Part shown: positions 1-12,239 of the stretch, piece by piece
Layout of the letters: each line of letters begins with the position of its first letter
How positions within the stretch are numbered: position 1 is the first letter of the stretch
Source of the DNA: Trema orientale
Lineage: Eukaryota > Streptophyta > Magnoliopsida > Rosales > Cannabaceae
Assembly: GCA_002914845.1 (NCBI GenBank)
Contig: JXTC01000070.1
Span: forward strand, 889,349 to 953,348
Reading direction: 5' to 3'
DNA length: 64,000 nt
The notes under the pieces: generated by a model
What the model was told of the DNA's origin: nothing
What the model saw: only the letters and a program-made list of their open reading frames with translations
Databases searched by the model: none
Position numbers and translations under genes: made by a program

Positions 1-360
1 GCTAAAAATGCACTTCAGGACGCTGAGTAGTGCTGCGGTGCTCCCTGGAAAGTGCCACGGTGCTCTAACCTTTGAAGGTCTGATTTTTAGGCAGTGCCGT
101 GACGCTACTATTCAAGTGTCACGGTGCTCTCAGTTCTGGAACTCAACACGACAACTTTTCTTCCAAGGGACGCCGTTTCTTCATTTTACCTTTGTTTTGC
201 ATGATTTTCATTGCGTTGTATTCTTATCGAACTCAGCTTTCATCAAAAGGGTTTAAATATCCATATTTGAACATCAATGTATCTTGATTCTCATTTATGC
301 ACAAGAAATACAAAAACAAGATAAAAGCACATGAAACCAACATAAATTCTTGAGAACTTA
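1..360 (-). repeat. Probable LTR-retrotransposon fragment at the window edge
   Basis: The first 130 bases hold short imperfect repeats built on GTGCCACGGTGCTC-like units (around 50, 90 and 118), a pattern I associate with LTR regions of plant Ty3/Gypsy-like elements. Read on the minus strand, the segment could begin with TGTAAGTTCTC near 360. The element runs off the window, so neither family nor both ends can be fixed. No coding capacity is seen. Confidence 0.35.
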
Positions 361-481
361 CAATTATTTGAGCTGATTGATACTTGATTTGTGAGTAAAT
401 TAATCACGATTCAAAAACAATGATAAAAATTAATCATAAAATTAAACTAAGATCATGGATATATATATATATATCATATAT

Positions 482-725
482 GGGCACCAATCTAATAGGT
501 ATTTTTTTTTTTACCTACACATAGGTATCATTTTAGCCAATGAAAATTTACTATGCATATTTTTTTATTGTAAAAGGTATGAGAGAAATAACATTAATGA
601 TGTACGTCTTTTCATGCAACTCATTATAGCCGTTGGATTACTATTAGATGATGATCCAACGGCTAAAAAAAAAAAAACTTACACATAGGTAAAAAAAAAA
701 AAAAATACCTACTGGATTGGCAACC
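482..725. mobile_element. Mutator-type MITE, copy 1 (244 bp)
   Basis: Terminal inverted repeats begin GGGCACCAATCTAATAGG on the left and, reverse-complemented, GGTTGCCAATCCAGTAGG on the right, each followed by a T-run. A perfect 9-bp target duplication, ATCATATAT, flanks it at 473-481 and 726-734; 9 bp is the Mutator (MULE) hallmark. The middle contains an inner inverted pair around AGCCGTTGGAT and ATCCAACGGCT. It has no coding capacity, so it is non-autonomous. A second copy lies at 47548-47798. Confidence 0.85.
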
Positions 726-742
726 ATCATATATTATCATAA

Positions 743-842
743 TTATTAAACTCATCATTAAATCAACAAGTAAAGAGTTACATAGAGACCATATTTATTA
801 AACTCATCATTAAATCAACAAGTAAAGAGTTACATAGAGACC
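743..842. repeat. Tandem duplication, about 52-bp unit, two copies
   Basis: The segment starting TTATTAAACTCATCATTAAA at 743 is repeated almost exactly from 795. Both copies run through AGTAAAGAGTTACATAGAGACC. It lies directly after the MITE. Confidence 0.8.
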
Positions 843-2269
843 GACCATTATGGCTTCTGAGTCCTAAGACACATACATAAACACATAGTAGGACTACAAT
901 GTTAATTAATAATTGAAACCTTAAGTTGCCCTGTTTGTAATCACATTAGGGATTTGAATAAGGAAAACTGGGGGAAATTTTAATTCAGAACAATGGATTT
1001 CTATTTTCCAAAATATATATATATATATATATGATGAGGAAAGATAAAATCCCAATTTTCTGCTACTCATTCAACCTCTTCAGTTGTTGTCTCTCCGGCC
1101 CTAGAGCAGACATATCTAAAGACATATTTGCAGAAGCAGGTGAGTAATGAGTAATTAAATTTAAACCCTAATTAGTAATTAAAAGTAGGTTCTAAACTAG
1201 TACCACCATTACTTATTTACTAAATAAACAAAATAAATAATTAAATTGAATTGGAGAGAGAAAGTCAAGTCAAATTACCTTAATCTAGATATCTCCATGG
1301 GAATGGTGGAGTTTGTCCATAGACAAGTGACAACAGAGTTGTGATCAGAGAAATTAGGGGTATTACAATTGAATTGTAGGTTTCGTGGGATATTTATAAG
1401 TTTTTCTTTTTTTCTTTTCTTTTTTTCATACGCAGTAAGCTTTTCCTACTTGGTTCTAATCTGGTCATGCTGTGAGAGTCGTACGCTTCAATACGTTTGA
1501 TCATGATCTTACTCTTATAACATGATTTTTCAAACTGATATCATAACCTAAAATCGACACAAAAACAATGTAATGTCATATTTGAAGTTTCAGATACACT
1601 AAATTGTGATAAAAAAAATAGTTCAAAGATTAACTTTGAGATATTTTAAAAGTCTGGAATGAGTAGAATGAGGTATAGAGTAAAAACACAATAAATCCTT
1701 AACAAGAAAGACGACTTTTCGTTTCAAACTTTAAAAACCATAGAACGAACTCTCTCTTACTATCAACAAAAGAATATGTCATTTTTCAGCTTTAAACGAC
1801 AACAAGAGCAAAGTTATAAAAGACCTTGGTCGTATCAAGGGGGTTGATCTCACAGAAAGTTATAAAAGCTAATCTTTAAAATTGAAACAGAAGTAACAAT
1901 CATAGAAAATTGATTTTGGACATGTATAAGACACGTGAACGGAACTCAAATTATGACATGTGTACAACATCAGACATGTGTTCGAGTCATAGTTGTGTTC
2001 AACTTCTGTTGTATCCAAGTGATGTCGTTTGATCTCGTCTCTATGTGCTTGGTGAACGTGTTCGAGAGTCATGCTCAGGCTAGAACCGTCTCATTTTGAG
2101 CGCTTAAACTAAAGATATGGCAACTATTGTTATGTTTCTAATACATATAATTTTTTTCCTTTTGTTTATATAATTAGAGTTTGGTATTAATTTAAGTATA
2201 AGCTTTTTCTCCTTTTAATTGAACATTTATTCATGCATTAAAATCTAAATATTTTCATGTTTAGAACAT
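843..2269. other. Intergenic, no gene recognised
   Basis: AT-rich DNA with a (TA)n tract near 1015-1032. A pyrimidine-rich stretch at about 1060-1140 ends in a good donor-like GCAG|GTGAGT and could be the old 5' exon of the aconitase pseudogene downstream, but nothing there reads as aconitase protein. The remainder shows no structure I can name. Confidence 0.4.
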
Positions 2270-3979
2270 GCTTTCATGGACATGTTGACCAGTCTTCCCA
2301 AGCCTAGAGATGGGGACTTTGGAAAGTACTATAATTTGCTTGCACTTAATGATCCCCAGAATTGGTACGTACACATGAAATAATGTTACATATGTATATA
2401 TTTAGATGAGTAAAGTACACATTTACATTCAACACTACTGTTATACCATACACATATATGATGGTAAACATTAAACATGACGTTTGTACCTTTTTATTTT
2501 GTTAAGAGAGGCTTCCATACTCAATTAAGATACTTTTGGAATCAGCAATTCATAATTGTGACAATTTCAAAGTTAAAAAGGATATATGTTGAAAAAATCA
2601 TTGATTTAGAGAAAACTTCACCAAGCCAAGTTGAAATTCCTTTCCAGCCTGCTCGTTTCTCCTCCAGGTTTTGTAGCTAATTCATTCATTCAGTAAAATT
2701 TTGTGGTTAAACAAGATAAATAATCACTTCTATTTGGAAGGAATTTTGAAATACCATTTTTTTTTTTTTTTTTGTTGTTGACCAGGACTTTAGTGGGGTA
2801 CCAGTTTTGGTTGATCTTGCTTGTATGAGGGATGCTATGACGAATCTTGGCAATGATCCTAATAAGATCAATCCATCGGTTTGTGCTTTGTACTTTTCAT
2901 GTCACATCGAATCTTAGTTATCTTTGGTTGTAAATACTTAATCAAATTATTAATGTTACCCCCATAAATTAAAAGCACTTATGGAAACTAATAAATGTCA
3001 TTTTTGATCAGTAGTTATGCACCATATTTTGTTGCATGCCTACGTGCAAATAATTAAATGATGATGACTCCACAATGAAGTTGGACAATTTGTGTCAACA
3101 AATATGTTCTATTTGCTACCAGATTCCGGTGGATTTTGTAGTTGATCATTCTGTCCAGGTTGATGTATCAAGATCCGAAGATGCATTACAGGTGAATATG
3201 GAGCTTGAATTTGAGAGGAATAAAGAAAGTTTTGCTTTCCTTAAATGGGGATCACATGCTTTCGATAATATGCTTATTGTTCCTCCTGGTTCTGGAATTG
3301 TCCACCAGGTAACCTCATTAAATAAATTCATATATATTATTTTGTACTTTCTTACCATATACATTACCATGTTAAGTATAGCTTCCTAATGAAAATCTGC
3401 AGGTTAATTTGGAATATCTCGAAAGGGTCATTTTCAATAGTAATGGAATTCTCTGCCCTGACAGTGTTGTCGGTACAGATTCCCACACAGTTATGATCGA
3501 TGGATTAGGAATTGCAGGTTGGGGAGCTGGAGGTATTGAAGCAGAGGTTGGAATGCTTAAGTAGCCGATGACCATAGTGCTGCCACAGGTTGTTGGATTC
3601 AAGTTGTTAGGGACATTTTGAGATGGCGTTACAGCAACTGATTTGGTATTAACAGTGACTCAAATGTTGCGAAAGCGTGGTGTTGTTGGCAAGTTTGTTG
3701 AGTTTTACGGTAAGACTAATTGTGTTTGAAACTAAAGAAGTCAGGAAATTGAAATATGTATTAACTTTTTTTTCCCCTTCATATAGGTGAAGGCATAAGT
3801 GAACTATCACTGGATGATAGGGCCATCATTGCCAACATGTCTCCAGAATATGGAACAACCACAGGTTTCTTCCCTGTCGATCGTGTTACATTGGAGTATC
3901 TTAAGCTAACTAGAAGAAGTGATGAGACAGTAAATAACTTCTTTGATTTACTTCCCTTCTTTTAAATCAAGTGTAAAAT

Positions 3980-6094
3980 TGTAATAACCCGTACAGTTAG
4001 AAAAAAAAAATAATAAATGAAAGGACAAAAGACAAAAAGGCCAAGGGTTTAGTTAATTAAGTAGGGACAATTTAGTAATTTAAAGGCTTATGAAACCTAT
4101 ACGCATAATTTTTCAGAGTCTCTGACAGAAGAAAAAAAAAATTTAACGTTTTGCAGAGGGAGAGGAGAGCGGCTGAAGGCTTGAGAGGAGGAGAAAGATT
4201 ACAAAATGTTGATTGTCAATTCTCTAAGGTAAAGAACTCCTCCCTATTAATTATCAATCAATTATTTGGGATTCTTGGGATTAATTCATCATCTAGGGTT
4301 TAGAATTCTTGAAGCATCTTTTTATATAAGTTATGATTCTAGGGCTCATTTATATTTTGATTGATTGCTCTCGCTGTGAGGTTTAAAACAAGACCAAAAT
4401 TATGTGATTTGGATGTCTAGATTAAAAGTTATAGATTTTTGAGTTTGGTCTACAATAGTAAAACGCAGCAGTAACTGCGACTGATTTTTCTGATACTTCT
4501 GTTAGTCTAATAAGGTCATATTTGGTATGGTTGGAAACCTTATCAAATAAGCTTTCCAACGGTATATAATTTGTCAAAAACGGACTTATAACCAGGGAGA
4601 TATAGTATTTCAAAGTGAGCACTACGAATCTGAAAAATTTTTGTAACTTTCAGCAATTAAGGTAAAATGTGGTAGCAGTTTACTTGGCTTTGTGAGGTCT
4701 ACCTATGGACCCTACAGCCATGCTCTTAGCATTTTTAGGACTCCAATCACTTGTAGATATTGTTCTCCAAGTTTCACATTTTTTAGAATTAATTTGGAAT
4801 TGTTATGAGTTTTTGATGTCGAGATTATACGGGGTAATGTAGAATGTATCAAGTGTGCATGGGCAGCGGGTTAGATATTGTGTTAGGCATGATTTAAGGT
4901 ACCTATTGAATGTTTAATTATCATGTATGATTCTCCTTATAATTATAGGCGCTTGTGGTAGCTAGCAAATTGGTATTGGATTGGTTAGGCTAGCGAATAG
5001 GTAAGTAACCTTTCATCTTTGCTAGTGACTTTTGGTTTACTTAAGTTAATGTCTCTTTTGCTTTCTTTTAAAGAAAATTATGTTTGTAAATCTTAAACTT
5101 GTTTTCAAGCAATTTGTTAATAAATGAAAATTATTTTGACAAGAGATAATTATCTTTCGAATAAAATATGGATCAAGCTTATGATATTGTTATTATCAAA
5201 TTATCTGAAAATTGTTACCCTTTGACAAATGTGAAAAGTGTTGGTGATTTACTTTATAATTGAATGTGTGTTGAAACGCTCTTCAGTGACTATGCATGTG
5301 GACCCAATCCACAGGGGTTATATGTGGACAGTATTGACCTAGCTACAGGGTTAAATGTAGTAGATTCGTGATTCGTACCCAGCTACAGGGGTTATCTGTA
5401 GTAGATTCGGACCCGGCTACAGGGGTTATTTGTGGCAAATTCGGACCTAGTCACAGGGGTTAAGTGTGACCATAGTCACCAAAAGTGTAGAGTAGAATTT
5501 GAAAGTGATATCGATTATTGAACAAGTTTGATAAAATGAATTTTGAAACTCTCTATTTTATTAAATTGATTTTTAATTAGTTTCATTGCCTTATTTTTAA
5601 AAGTATTAATTTCAAAGTTAGAGTTATTTTGTAAAATACTTACTAAACATTTCAAATTGCATATGCTTGATCCAACTAGTAGAGGTTATTGGTTACTTAC
5701 TGGGCTGTCGAGCTCACCCTTTTATTCTTTAATCTTTTTCAGATTCGGAGAATAGTCAATAAGTGGAACTCATATTTGAAGGAGGGAGATCGTTGAGGAC
5801 TCAAATTTTACTAATTAGAGTTATTATATTGTTTGGTTTTTATTTTGAGATATTGTTGGTCATTTGAGGTATACTGGATTATTGTTATGGTTTTAGTTTC
5901 TTTGTTATTATGGATTTAGTAAATTAATATTAATGATTTGGATTGTTTGGAGTTTTATTATGATGAGATATTTGGGTTGATAATAAATCTATTTGGATTT
6001 GTAATAACGATTGGATTCGAAGCCTTTCATGTCTATAAAGTTTATCTTTATGGGCATGTGGCGGTTGCCATGTCCTTGGTCTTGGGGCGTGACA
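3980..6094 (+). mobile_element. Solo LTR (2115 bp) inside an aconitase-pseudogene intron
   Basis: It begins TGTAATAACCCGTA and ends GGGGCGTGACA (TG...CA termini). A perfect 5-bp target duplication, AAAAT, lies at 3975-3979 and 6095-6099. No protein-coding, primer-binding or polypurine features are recognisable inside, so it is most simply a solo LTR left by LTR-LTR recombination. It sits between the exon ending SDET (3929) and the next exon beginning VTMIE (6147). Imperfect internal repeats of a CTACAGGGGTTAT-type unit run from about 5300 to 5465. The orientation is inferred only from the TGT...ACA reading. Confidence 0.85.
5285..5470 (+). repeat. Short tandem repeat array within the solo LTR
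   Basis: Four or five imperfect units of about 35-45 bp share the core CTACAGGGGTTAT, or CACAGGGGTTA, followed by GTAG and ATTCGGACC. Arrays like this are common in the U3 part of plant LTRs. Any regulatory role is inference. Confidence 0.7.
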
Positions 6095-9000
6095 AAAATA
6101 GTCTAGTCTATATTGGAACATTCTATTAACATTTCTTGTAAACTAGGTGACAATGATAGAAGTATACTTCCGTGCAAACAAGATGTTTGTTGACTACAAT
6201 GTGGTAATTTTCTCTGTATGCACAATCATTTGTAATGGCAGTGTTAGTTTTAGTGTTCAAAGTTGTTTGTTTGTTTTTTTCTTTATCAAGGCTCAAGAGG
6301 AAAGAGTTTATACATCTTATCTGCAGTTGGATCTAGCAGAAGTAGAACTCTGTGTCGCAGGTCCAAAGTGGTGAGATTTGTGAAAATGTACTTGCTTTTT
6401 TTTTATGAGATAATGATATGTTCATTCCATCATGCCTGGTGATTATACTTTTGTGTAGTCCTTATGATCGAATTCCTTTGAAAGACGTGAAGGCGGACTG
6501 GCATTCTTGTCTTGATCTTTTAAGGTGAGGTGCAAACCAAATTTTTTCCTCAGGCTACTCTGAATTTTGTTGCTTGATTTTTAGGTTCTGTCATTTCGAA
6601 TGAGATTTAGTAGCTAATGCTAATAAGCCTTAATATATTAATTTATTTGTTGATAAATAGATAGATATATTTCTCTACCAAGTCTATTATTAACTTTTTT
6701 TCTATAATAACCAACCAAACTATACAGACTTTGAATTTTATTGCCAATTAAACCAAGAGGCAAAGTTCTTAGAATTTGAATGTTACGTGTAGTTGATATC
6801 AAGTTTTTCTATTGCGTCTATTCTCATGATTGATCTCTAATTTTTCTGGATTTTGGTGTTCCCAAAGAAGAGCAGTGTAAAGTGGCAAGATTTTCTTTTC
6901 ATATACAATCTGCTGAACTTAAGCATGGAAGTGTTGTCATTGTAACTATTACAAGTTGTACTAACACATTAAACCCAAGTGTCATGACTGGGGATAGACT
7001 TGTTGCTAAGAAAGCATGTAAACTGGGTTTAGAGGTTAGTTTAATTGACCTCTCAAATGTACCTATCACTCTATTGAAGCTTTTGAAAATTCTAAAAGTT
7101 AATATGTCAAACATATTTCTAGTGGAAGAAATCAAAGTTCGATTTTTTTCTTTTTTTTTGGTGTGTGTGTGTGTGTGTTTGTTAGTTTGTAGCTGATTAT
7201 TTTTTCTTAACATGCTCTAATATGTTTACTCGCCAGGTTAAGCCTTGGATAAAAACAAGCCTTGGACTAGGTTCTGGAGTAGTTACTAAGTATCTGGTTC
7301 AGAGGTAAGTCCAAAATCTGCAGCCTATCTTTTGAATCTAAAAGATGGTTTTGAAACATCATTTTGATCATTTTTATCTGTTGGTTGTCTCTATTGGCTT
7401 GCATGAGTATTTGAACCAGCTAGGATTTCATACTGTTGGATATGGCTGCATAACATGTATAGGAAACTCGGGGGAACTTGATGAATCAGCTTCATCAGCA
7501 ATTTCAGATGACGGTATGTTCGGCATTGACAGAAGTTGCATATTTGATCTTTCAAGTTCACTTATTTCTACATACTGTTTTCATCCTTGGTCCTTGACTA
7601 AGTGAATTTCTTTGTATGTTTACTTGTTTGTAGAGACATTATTACTGCAGCTGTCCTCTCTGGAATTCAAAACTTCGAAGGTCGTATTCACCCGCTCCGC
7701 TAACTAGAGCCAATTATCGAGCTTCCCTCCTCTTCTTGTTGTGTATGCACTTGCTGGCGCGGTATATACTAAATAGTTCCCAACCAATACACATATCTTC
7801 ACCATCTTTACTTGCACTTCCACTCAATCTTAGCCATTGAATCTTTAGAGAAAATTCAGGTTGACATCGACTTGGACAAAGAACCAATTGGACAAGGAAA
7901 TGATGGAAAAGATGTCTACTTCAAAGATATCTGGCCTAGTAATTAGGAAATTGCACAGGTGAAGCATACATACCCTTGTTCTTTGGGGAAGATAAATCCA
8001 AATATGCTAAACTGTTATGAGATATGTAGGTTGTTCAGTCTATTGTCTTGCCTGATATGTTCAAGAGCACTTACGAGGCTATAACAAAGGGAAACCCCAT
8101 ATGGAACAAGCTTACTGTCACTGATACCACTCTTTACCCTTGGGATCCAGCATCTACTTATATTCCTGAGCCCAAATACTTCAAGGGCATGCCAAGGGAT
8201 CTGCCAAGCCCACATGGGATGAAGGATGCTTATTGCTTGCTATACATTGGTGACAGAATAACAACATATCACATTTCTCCAGCAGGAAGCATCCACAAGG
8301 ACAGCCTTGCTGCCAAGTACATTCTCGATCATGGAGTGGACAGAAAGGACTTTAATTCCTATGATAGCCGTCGGGGCAACGACAAAGTGATGACAAGGAG
8401 CATTTTTGCCAATATTCGTCTGGTTAACAAGGTCTTAGATAGAGAAGTGCATCCCAAAACAATCCACATTTCCATGGGGGAGAAGTTGTATGTGTTTGAT
8501 GCAGCAATGGTATGTTTTATGATCCTTTTCCAAAAGTTTATACTCCTATAAATACAAAGTTTACAGTATGTGCTTTTAAGTAGAAAGTGGTGTAGTTTCG
8601 ATCCATTAGATTAGCTTAGTACTTTTTTTCAAGCATTTGTACTCAACTAAACCAACTTCATCCAATTAGTAGAGATACAAGTCTGCTGGACAGGATACAA
8701 TCATCTTGGCCGGAGCTGATCATGGAAGTGGAAGTGCTGGAGATTGGGCTGCCAAAGGTCAAATGCTACTGGTGAGTAGGAGTTTTGATCTCTCTTTGAA
8801 ATTGAATCCATGGAATCATTGTCCCTTGAAGAAGTTGCCATATGTGCACATATCTGAAAGCAGTGATAGCCAAGAGTTTCGAGCGAATTCATCATAGCAA
8901 TTTGGTGGGAATGGGAATCATTTCGCTCAGCTTTAAGCCTGGTGAGGATCCAGAGACATTGGAGCTGACAGGTCATGAGTGTTCTATGATAGATCTTCCA

Positions 9001-9260
9001 ACAAAAATCAACGAGATAAGGCTGGCTGAAGATGTTACTGTCACAACCGATGATGGGAAATCTTATACTTGTACTTTTCGCCTCGATACAGAGGTATCGT
9101 ATCTTAAAACTTTGCTATTTTCTAGTAGGAAAATGGTTAGTTGTTTTGCTTTTCTGTTATTTTGAGCTTGTTACAAAATTGTGTCTGCAGGTAGAGTTGG
9201 CTTATTTCGATCAAAGTGGCATTATGTAGTATATCATTCGAACACTAATTGGGCACTAAG

Positions 9261-9640
9261 GTTTCCATTTCTCGTAGTAGTGTTCTTTAGTCTTCGATAT
9301 CTAAATTTACTTCTCTGCGGAGAACACTTATGTTTATACATATATGTATATTTTAATACCATGGTGAATCGTTGGAGGAACACATGTTAGACTTGCTTGA
9401 AATTAATGCACTTTTTTTTCTAAACAAACAGTTGTCTAATTTAGCTGAATAAAGCTACGGGGTATCATGTGATGCTCAACACACATGATGTCTCAGTTTG
9501 TTACTGGCTAATTATAATTATAATTCAGATATAGCTCATGTGGGACCCAATTTATTAATTAGAATCATCTAGTGACAGATAAACACATCATTATAGTGCT
9601 GGCACCACTAGTGCCCATAGCATAGCTTTGTAAAGGGTCT
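9261..9640. other. Pseudogene 3' flank, no gene
   Basis: AT-rich sequence after the degraded aconitase C terminus. No ORF, RNA gene or clear repeat boundary was found. Confidence 0.4.
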
Positions 9641-9644
9641 AGAA

Positions 9645-9745
9645 ATGTGTGTGTGCATTCTTTTAGAGGGATTCAAACTTCCGACCTCCAGGGTGTGTGT
9701 TACCAATAATAGTCCATGACCATCATCTTGTTGCTACTCAAAAAT
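9645..9745 (-). repeat. Degenerate tRNA-derived SINE fragment
   Basis: On the minus strand there is a B-box-like AAGTTTGAATCCC preceded by GGAGGTCGG and a stretch resembling GGTCATGGACTATTATTGG, in the order seen in plant tRNA-derived SINEs. The A box is decayed and no target duplication was found. Confidence 0.4.
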
Positions 9746-10256
9746 ACAATGAGATGATGGATACTACAGCTACAGGCTACTTTAAAAGAGAGTAATCTCT
9801 TGCTTGGTCACTTTTTCTGTTTCAATGCCGTTTATAATCTGTTAACTAAATTCCAGTCCCTAAGGCCCATGCATGGCTTCTATTGCTTTGTTACGGCAAA
9901 CTGTATTATACATGCAAATGCATAAAATGGTTATAAAGAAGAAAAGTACTCTAATTGAATACTATGATTTTCTTTTTGAAAAAAGAAAAGCAAAGAAACA
10001 GAAAAGCACATATGAAAAAGAAGAGTAATTCTCTACGATTTTTAATCCCAAAAAAAAAAAAAGATTCTAGGGTGACGTATTTTTAAATGTGGTCTTATTT
10101 GATAAAGATTAAAAAGCTACCACATTGCATTCCAAAAAATAAAAAACAAAACAAAACAAACTACCGCATTATACTATACTTTTTCAGTGAATTGATTATG
10201 TATATGGGAAAACCACTCAATAGCAGTGTGATGAGATCGAAGGGTTTATGGTTGGC

Positions 10257-10295
<39 letters not shown>

Positions 10296-10783
10296 TTTTG
10301 CTTTAACAAATGTCCATTTTCTAATTTTTATAGCTAAATGATCAGGTATATTTATTTTCACATATGGTACGTATACTTATATACCAGTTTTAAATTATGT
10401 ACGGAATATATAGATTTTTATATAAAGGATATGATATTTGTACCAGTCATTTTGATATGACATTTGAAAAATTAACATTTACTTAAAATAGATCCAAATT
10501 CAGTCATTTTGTTATAAGACCCTTTAAAAAATCCTCTTATTAGTTGGTTAGAGGATTTTAACCCTCGTAGACTAGAATTCTCTTTAGTGTATCTAGCGGG
10601 GAAAAATAAAAGAAAAAAAGAGGATAAATCCTTACGAAATGAGGAAAAAAATTATACATGCATGAGTCTTAAACAGAGCCATATACAAGTCTAATTATTA
10701 TTAGAATAATTACGAGTATACTCAATCTAGAAATACACATGATTAAAATTTAAATATAATCTATTTTTTTCAAGTATAATCAT
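9746..10783. other. Intergenic AT-rich DNA with a long poly-T tract
   Basis: The only notable structure is an uninterrupted poly-T run of about 32 bases at roughly 10261-10292. No coding or RNA gene was found. Confidence 0.4.
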
Positions 10784-10800
10784 CTCCATATATTTACCTT

Positions 10801-10968
10801 TTTTTATTAAAAAAAAAAAGTGGAGCTTAACTAATGACCACCACTTACTACAAATTTAAAAGAAAATAAAAAACACACACACTCTACTAAGGTTTGAACC
10901 TCTGATCCCCCCAAACTCACACACACATTCCTCAAGCGTTGGACCAACTGAGCTAGCCCCAGTTGGTA
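10801..10968 (-). mobile_element. tRNA-derived SINE (168 bp) with target-site duplication
   Basis: On the minus strand it carries a pol III A box, GGCTAGCTCAGTTGG, starting near 10957, and a B box, GAGGTTCAAACC, near 10891, and it ends in a T/A-rich tail. It is flanked by CTCCATATATTTACCTT (10784-10800) and CTCCATATATTAACCTT (10969-10985), which match at 16 of 17 bases, as expected of LINE-assisted insertion. The distance from the A to the B box and the missing acceptor stem exclude a working tRNA gene. Confidence 0.85.
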
Positions 10969-11459
10969 CTCCATATATTAACCTTATGTTCATTAAAAAA
11001 TCAAAATTTTCCACATATATTCAGCTCGTTATCTTTATAAGAAAATAGTAGTAAATAATAATAACGATTCCTCTAAATAATACTACTTTTATAACAAAAT
11101 GACCGAATTTTGGGCCCACTTTAAGTAAATACAAGTTTTTCAAATGTTATAGTAAAATGACCGGTATATCAATATATATATATCACGTATAAAATAATAT
11201 ATACCCAATATAAATATTTAGATACTTATTATATAAACTAAAACTAGTATATAAGTAAATAAATACACTGTATAAAAAATACATATACATGTTTATTTAG
11301 CGACAAAAATTAAAAAAATGGACATTTATCAAAATAAAGTATAAAAAAAAGACGTCCACAAAAATATTTCTTAAAGATTTACTATATGAATTCAAATTTT
11401 CGCTGTATGGTACCTAAAAGGCCATTTCTTATACATATTACATATAGGAAATTAACCAG

Positions 11460-12235
11460 GTAGTACTAATTTGACACAAAAAGACGTTTTTAGTGCTCTT
11501 TTTTAAATCGACATTTAGTGTCACAAATTATGTGATGAGAGGTAAGAAAATTTGTGGCTACAAACTTATGACTTTTTTATGACTAATTAATAGTCACAAA
11601 TTCTTTGACCTCCTTCACACAAAGTCACAGAACACTGAAACATTACTAGAAAAATTAGTTTTTTCAAAACACTCCTAAAAAATTAATTTCGGTCAAAATT
11701 ACTACGATTTATATCAATTTCCCATTACATACTTGATTAAAAGCTAGGAAATTGACTTGTGTAGTCTTCTTTTGTGACCAATGATTTTCTTACTCCTCTT
11801 TTCAGAATGACTTTTATAGGTCAAAACTGTGACATTTTTAGTTCATTTTAGAGAGAGAAAACTTCTTGTTTCAGAATTGCCAATTTATGCTCTTTAGGTG
11901 AGTATACGTACAAACTTCCCTCTTCTTTCTTACTTTTTCCCAAATTTTCCTTCCCAGTCCCTCTTTTTTTTTTTTTTCAGTTCCCAAAGCAACCTATTTT
12001 CCATTTCTCTTTATCCTATGCTGTATATACTTAGCTCTCTCTCTCTTTCTCTCATTACCCATGCTCAGCCGTTCTACTCTGTCCACCATAGCTCCATTAT
12101 CTTCCGCCTATTTCGCTCTGTGGTTCAGTTAGTATCGTCTCTGATTTTGTCTCACCCATCTCTCTCTCTCTCCCCCTCATCTCCTCATTTTAGTTCAGCT
12201 TGATTGTACGAAAAAGAAGGTATAATAGTTATTTT
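11460..12235. repeat. CACTA-like subterminal repeat debris
   Basis: Many short direct and inverted copies of TGTCACAAA/TTTGTGACA-type words occur here (for example near 11518, 11590 and 11620), with CATTACTAGAAAAA near 11640 resembling a CACTA terminus. A pyrimidine-rich stretch at 11915-12180 gives only a low-complexity ORF. The ends of the element cannot be fixed. Confidence 0.4.
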
Positions 12236-12239
12236 TGAT

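Larger units (their letters stand above)
2270..9260 (+). pseudogene. Aconitate hydratase (aconitase) pseudogene
   Basis: Aconitase interconverts citrate and isocitrate using a 4Fe-4S cluster. About 18 ordered exon remnants follow the plant aconitase order: TSLPKP at 2296, [10 protein letters not shown] at 2810, [13 protein letters not shown] at 3126, [12 protein letters not shown] at 3475, TSCTNT..NPSVM at 6952, [12 protein letters not shown] at 7440, [18 protein letters not shown] at 8047, the [12 protein letters not shown] region at 8682, and a C-terminal VELAYFD at 9191. It is broken many times: a +1 shift near 2585, TAG at about 3562, TGA at about 3619, a frameshift near 7700, TAG near 7943 and TAG just after GIM near 9227. 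Two acceptors seem lost (near 6850 and 7390). Active-site positions are also altered: the usual SSRDW reads SAGDW, and TTDHISPAGS reads [10 protein letters not shown]. The iron-sulphur cysteines are still present. Introns are retained, so it arose as a DNA duplicate and not by retroposition. A solo LTR occupies one intron. Confidence 0.93.

Noticed and set aside
10891-10960. tRNA gene on the minus strand
   Set aside because: A and B boxes are present, but there is no acceptor stem or anticodon arm of proper spacing, and the flanking 17-bp duplication identifies a SINE.
11898-12203. 101-residue plus-strand ORF
   Set aside because: Poly-pyrimidine low-complexity frame (Phe/Ser/Leu runs) with no conserved pattern.
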